The translations under genes and the position numbers were made by a program. DNA of 64,000 bases from Hevea brasiliensis (lineage: Eukaryota > Streptophyta > Magnoliopsida > Malpighiales > Euphorbiaceae). Positions 59,510 to 64,000 of the stretch are shown in pieces (positions within the stretch are counted from its first letter, which is position 1; the number at the start of each line of letters is the position of its first letter). The stretch is from positions 51,905,571 to 51,969,570 of the forward strand of contig NC_079507.1 in assembly GCF_030052815.1 (NCBI RefSeq). Direction: 5' to 3'. The notes under the pieces were generated by a model that ran no database searches, was not told the DNA's origin, and was given only the letters and a program-made list of their open reading frames with translations.

Positions 59510-62500
59510 TTACTTCTCAATGCCTTGCTGCAGATATTGTATCAAGTCATAGCCAGCAGTCGTCCACTTGTTGTAGGCATCTGTGCACACACGAATCATG
59601 AAATTGGCCGCTTCACGTTCACTCATCTCAGGATGAAATCTCTTGCGAAGATTTCCAATTGGGTCACCCCTACTGAAGCAAGGTAGTCCGCTGTCTAACA
59701 TCAACAGCACAGTGTTGATTATCCCGTCCATGTAACGACGGGCTGCAAGGTATCCCTTGACACACAAACTGTGGATGAGAGAGAAAGAGAGAATCAAGAA
59801 CTTGGTTACTTCAAAAATTTTCCATATACACATTGGGAGGGAGAAAACCGAGAAAATGTATGCATAATACCTTACAAATTGGAACCAGGTTTCACTCTTC
59901 ATAACACCAGATGGATCTAGTAATTGAGTCATCTCATGGCTCAGCTTGAAGTGTGCACTCTCAAAGCGCATGTTTCCACCAGGTGATATTTCGAAGATGA
60001 AACCGAAATCAATATGAACTAGCCTCCCCAAACTGCATAGACATGTATATTAACGTTAAATATATCTCGCCATCTTTTTCTTTTCTTTTCTTTTCTTCTA
60101 TTTTCCATTTTGGTTCTTCCTCAAAATCCCACAAAGGAGAATTAGTTGAAATAGGCTAGAGCTAAAACAAGAAAGTGAGCAATTTGACCATAGAGATTTG
60201 TGTTTGGTATGTTGTCTTTCTTTTTCAACTAAAATTATTACACGTATATAGATGTGAATGCATTAAATTGATTCCCCAGCCATTACAACTCAGAAATCAG
60301 AATATTGTAAAATCAAGGAGAAATTGGAAGGACAAAAGATCTCATACTTGTCAAAAAGAAGATTCCCATTGTGTCTATCCTTTGGTTGAAGCAAAAGACT
60401 GGCAACTGCATAACCAGCACTGCTAATGATGAAGTTCTCACGTGCTGCTTCAAAACTATGAGAGCCTACAGGCCCAAAATCTTGTTGAAAAATCTCATAC
60501 AAACCACCATCTGTTGTTTCACCCATTTGACTTCTGCTCCGGGAATTAGGCACAACCTGTAATGTTAAAAATATCTACCAAGTAAAAAAGAAGATGCATA
60601 TACAATAATACAGATGATCCATATTCACAAAGGAGATAATTTATGGAGTTAGCTTGATCCATACTTTCTTTCATTGGCAGAAAGCCTGAACCATTGGACA
60701 GAGTAATAGGCATATATGAAGTTGGTTGTAAATTAGACAACAAATTTAATTAATTCCAGGAAAAGTTCAACCAAAAAATACTCAAATAAAGAATCATGAG
60801 CAACTCTTATAGTTCACCCCGAACTCCCCTCAAACTGTAATGAATAAAGAACTCAGTTGCAAAGCCTAAAGGCAGATTGTAGATCACAAGAAGAATTGTA
60901 ATCCAGAAACGTAAAACAATGCAGCCCAAGGGAACATAGGGGCACAATGTGCACAAATTTTATACAAGAGTTACCATAAACTTCACTGCCATTTGTAAAT
61001 TCCAATTCACCACATTCTACATAAAACATAGAACATTTTAAAAAAGGAAGTCAAAGCAACCTGATAAACGACAAATACCTGAACCATTTTAGTGTAAATC
61101 ACAAGCAATTTTTTTCCCAAGGTATTCCAGTTACTAATTATTTTCAAGTTGAAAATCCATTATAATTTATAATCACGCATTTTATGAATCAATTCATGAT
61201 TATGTATATATAAAACTTGAATCATAAGATTCATCCTAAAATAGCAGTTACATTTTACATGACCATGCTACATTTTGCCATGGCTCAAGAAAGAAAAACT
61301 TCCCCAAGTCATACACACAGCACACTCTAGTGAGTATATCAAATTGTTGTTTGAAATCCACAGCATATGGATGCTTGAGGTAACAATGCTCCAGATAAAG
61401 CACATTCCAATTAAATGAATGGCTGAAGATAAAAGCTCACCTCAATAATACCTCTCTCTGGGCCAGTTGGAAGAACTCCATATGGAAACAAATAAAGATT
61501 AAGTCCAACTGCTTCAAATATGTCTCTAAGTAGAGCTATCACTTGAAGGGCAAGAACATCTTGTCGACAATCATCTCCAACCTTAGGAAGGAAAACATAA
61601 ATTATTAGAATATAGCTTCAATCTGAAAGTAAAAATTTTAAATTCAGAATTTTTTTATTTTATAAACGCACAATATACATTATTTTTAGAGAATACAAAA
61701 TATAGAGGAAGATCATCTAATAATTGATACCCTTGGTGGAAAAAAGAATCACTAATTGTAATTAATTAAGCTATAAATTGTAATTAATCAAACTCCTTCA
61801 ATAAGTAAAAGAAAACACTTATATAACAAATATTTATTTCAACGATAAATCACAGGAAAAATTGTGTCATCAATCATGCTTTATCAAATATCACTAATTT
61901 ATCATTTGCTACACACATGAAAAAAGGCTAGTCAAGTATCAAACATTAGTAAATATCAAATACAATCCACAGAATAAATTTGGTATATGGGAAAAAAAAT
62001 CATATATAAAATATCATTAAATTTCAGACTATCAGTTTGAAAGGTCTAAAACACAGGTACATTTAGTTTCTTAATTGTATAAATTAACAAAATATAAATG
62101 TTAAAATTACATTATACACGGCATTTTCATTGTAGGAGTTCACAAGCTTACCTTGAAAATGCAAGCTTGAGGCTTTATATCATTGCGGTCACCATCCCGG
62201 TCAACCACATTAAACGTCACCATTATCGGAACTTTTGCTGCCGACTGTAATGGTATTCCACTGTCCACCTGTATTCCCCTGACAAGCTTACTAGGAGCAG
62301 TCGGTAAATAAAGGTCCTCTCCCTCCATTTCAATTTTCTCCAACTCCCTGTTGTGGCAAGTTCATACCAACTTCAACAGCAAGACAAAACAAATAAAACA
62401 AGAACTTAAGCATTAACATGTTAGAAGTATACTTCCGAATCCCAGCTCGACGTTCTTCTTTAGGAAGCGGAAAGAGAACACCAGAAACGGATGTGACTTT

Positions 62501-62605
62501 GTCAAAGAATGAAAATTCCCTTTCAAACATGTCACGGGCCTTGGAATTGAAACCATCAATTATATGTTGCCGAACAATTGGCAATAGCGCTTGAAATGAA
62601 CTATT
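59510..62605 (-). CDS. PI4KA1: Phosphatidylinositol 4-kinase alpha, C-terminal six exons
   Basis: Exons (minus strand): 62605-62433, 62347-62152, 61581-61441, 60556-60348, 60032-59871 and 59768-59510. All introns are GT-AG and the joined frame is open for 379 codons plus stop. The kinase makes phosphatidylinositol 4-phosphate from phosphatidylinositol and ATP at the plasma membrane. Motifs in order: [79 protein letters not shown] (catalytic loop), [10 protein letters not shown] (activation-loop DFG) and YLQQGIEK at the end. The full protein is about 2000 residues, so the N-terminal four fifths are missing from the window. The next upstream exon is not recognisable between 62606 and 64000. It is either beyond the window or lost. 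Confidence 0.92.
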
Positions 62606-62959
62606 CTGAAATAACAGCAAGTATATGCAGTTATTAGGCATTGAATGTTATGCAATGTGTAAGGACTATCAAATATATTTTTCAGATACTTAAATACATG
62701 CATATGCAAGCATTTGCATGCACACACACATACACGCACCTGCTAAGTCTAACAAATCAAATATCAATATCCAGAAGAAACAGATAAATGCGATATGGAA
62801 CAGTGTTGTTAATGTACAGAGCAGGTTATGGTCATTCTTTTTACATTCTCATCCTCCCAGCTCAATGGCAGCATAAAACATGACTAAGCACAAGTGGATG
62901 CTGCTAATTCTATACATCAATTAAGAGCAAGTATATGGAAGATTGATAATAAAAGATTT

Positions 62960-63239
62960 AAAATCAAACTTAAAAACGAACTCAACTCGGAATTGAATCC
63001 GCTCTTCCATTCTTTGAAGATTTGAAGGAAGAAGGGCAACTAATTCAGCTGTTAGGCTTGGTAGAGATTGATTTGAAGATCTCTCCTCATGCCATACCAC
63101 ATATTTAATTAAAATTATAAAATCACTCACGTTCAAACTGATCAATGCTATTGGGCATGAACTGAAAGAGGCTAAACTCTCACCTACCAGGCTGCCACTG
63201 AATAACAACCAAGTTTGGATCACTCTGATTCCCAGGCAT
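62960..63239 (-). CDS. Two exon-like blocks of unknown protein, upstream of PI4K alpha
   Basis: Minus strand. Exon 1 (63239-63184) starts ATG and reads MPGNQSDPNLVVIQWQPG, with donor GTGAGAG. Exon 2 (from 63080) has an AG acceptor and joins in frame (AG+A for Arg) to read SSNQSLPSLTAELVALL and SNLQRMEERIQFRVE. The codons are open and look protein-like, but I do not recognise the family and it is not part of PI4K alpha as I know it. It could be the 5' end of another gene, a captured fragment or the start of a chimeric transcript. The 3' limit is a guess. Confidence 0.4.
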
Positions 63240-63428
63240 TTAAAAAAGCTGGAGCTATAAACCCAGGAAATGAAGGAGCAAAGACAGTAAAAGGCAAAGC
63301 AAGAAAGTAAGAAGCAAGGTATGATTCGGAAGTTTATAAGCAAAAAGTAAGGTTTAAAGGGACATGGGGGAGGGAGAATCATAAAGTTGTCTTTATTGAA
63401 ATTTAGTTTAAAAAAAAAAACTCAAAAC

Positions 63429-63429
<1 letters not shown>

Positions 63430-63469
<40 letters not shown>
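63430..63469. repeat. (ATT)n microsatellite
   Basis: About 13 ATT units, upstream of the exon-like blocks. Confidence 0.9.
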
Positions 63470-63681
63470 GAGTTTTTCCAAATAATTTTTTAATGCATAA
63501 AGAATATTTAATTTTGAGTGAATTACTCTGGGTCCCTAGGTTTTCCCATTATTTGCTAGTTGGCCCCTGAATTTTGATAGTTACATTAGTCCCTAACATT
63601 CTATTCCGCCATCTAAGTAGTCCTTCTGTCCAATTTTAAGGATTTTTACCACTAGTCCATTATGAAAAACCAAATTATTCT

Positions 63682-63774
63682 TGCTAATATCCCACATCGG
63701 TTTGGAGAGGGCTTGGGCACTCCCCCTTTGAGCTAGCTTTCAGGGGTGAGCTAAGTCCAGGCTATTTTCTTAAG
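63682..63774 (+). repeat. Short LTR of a TRIM-like element
   Basis: Starts TGCTAATATCCCACATCGG and runs to about CTTAAGA before a primer-binding-site match. The CCCACATCGG start, the ACTCCCCCTTTGAGCTAGC block and the ~93 bp length fit plant terminal-repeat retrotransposons in miniature. A related phrase, GATGTCCCACATTG, at 63924 might be a further LTR edge. The element would run out of the window. Confidence 0.6.
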
Positions 63775-63775
63775 A

Positions 63776-63786
63776 TGGTATAGAGC
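63776..63786 (+). other. tRNA-Met-type primer-binding site
   Basis: TGGTATAGAGC is TGGTATCAGAGC with the C lost. It directly follows the short LTR and supports calling it a retroelement. Confidence 0.6.
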
Positions 63787-64000
63787 ATAGTTTGGATCGT
63801 GGATTTCAACCGCCAATAAGACTGAAAAATTAAGCTCGTATTGGGTTAATATTTACTAATTATCTAGTAATAACCATGTGGTTACACTTGAAGAGAGAGT
63901 TGTTCGAAAATGAATTAGGCTAGATGTCCCACATTGAAAATATAGAAAACAAAAGAGCAAAATATAAATGATTAGGTTGCCACATTGAAATTACTAGTCA

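Overview
This is a repeat-rich plant nuclear window, almost certainly from a eudicot. Spliced plant genes (a polyol/monosaccharide transporter and a phosphatidylinositol 4-kinase alpha C-terminus) sit beside nested LTR retrotransposons, a CACTA transposon, an RTE-type LINE, Tourist-like MITEs and many AT-rich microsatellites. A woody Malpighiales/Euphorbiaceae-type genome would fit, but the species is a guess. Nothing bacterial, viral or organellar was recognised.

Layout. Positions 1-3711 hold fragments: the tail of one gypsy LTR, the 3' end of a copia element, and a 5'-truncated LTR of a large-LTR gypsy family. Positions 3712-37973 are a nested stack. A minus-strand CACTA transposon (downstream ORF at 3712-9260, TNP2 C-terminus at 9261-10971) carries a 3.57 kb solo LTR with target-site duplication (TSD) CATTC in its downstream ORF. 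A chromovirus-type gypsy element (left LTR 10972-30406, gag-pol 30430-35252, right LTR 35421-37475) lies inside TNP2. Its left LTR is split by a second gypsy insertion (11045-28296, TSD ATCAG) built as LTR-unit-LTR-unit-LTR. The middle LTR of that array carries a 3.0 kb RTE LINE with TSD TTTTACCTAG. A CACTA terminus at 37476-37973 closes the stack.

Positions 37974-53700 are AT-rich intergenic DNA. They contain Tourist-like MITEs, a small non-autonomous copia-type (TRIM-like) element with an adjacent tandem duplication, a glutathione S-transferase lambda gene relic, a long imperfect inverted repeat and an LTR fragment.

Two functional-looking genes end the window. The polyol transporter (three exons, + strand, 53908-55923, 525 aa) has a TATA box and a MITE close behind its stop codon. 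The last six exons of PI4K alpha lie on the minus strand at 59510-62605. Upstream of them are two unidentified exon-like blocks and a short TRIM LTR with a primer-binding site.

The most unusual observations are: (1) a segment in the LTRs of the large-LTR gypsy family that resembles the 3' half of plant 5S rRNA, including its box A and box C promoter blocks; (2) the three-LTR array, whose two internal units share the same deletion junction and the same nonsense codon; (3) eight in-frame stops in one gag-pol frame that are all TAG, as expected from decay of methylated CAG.
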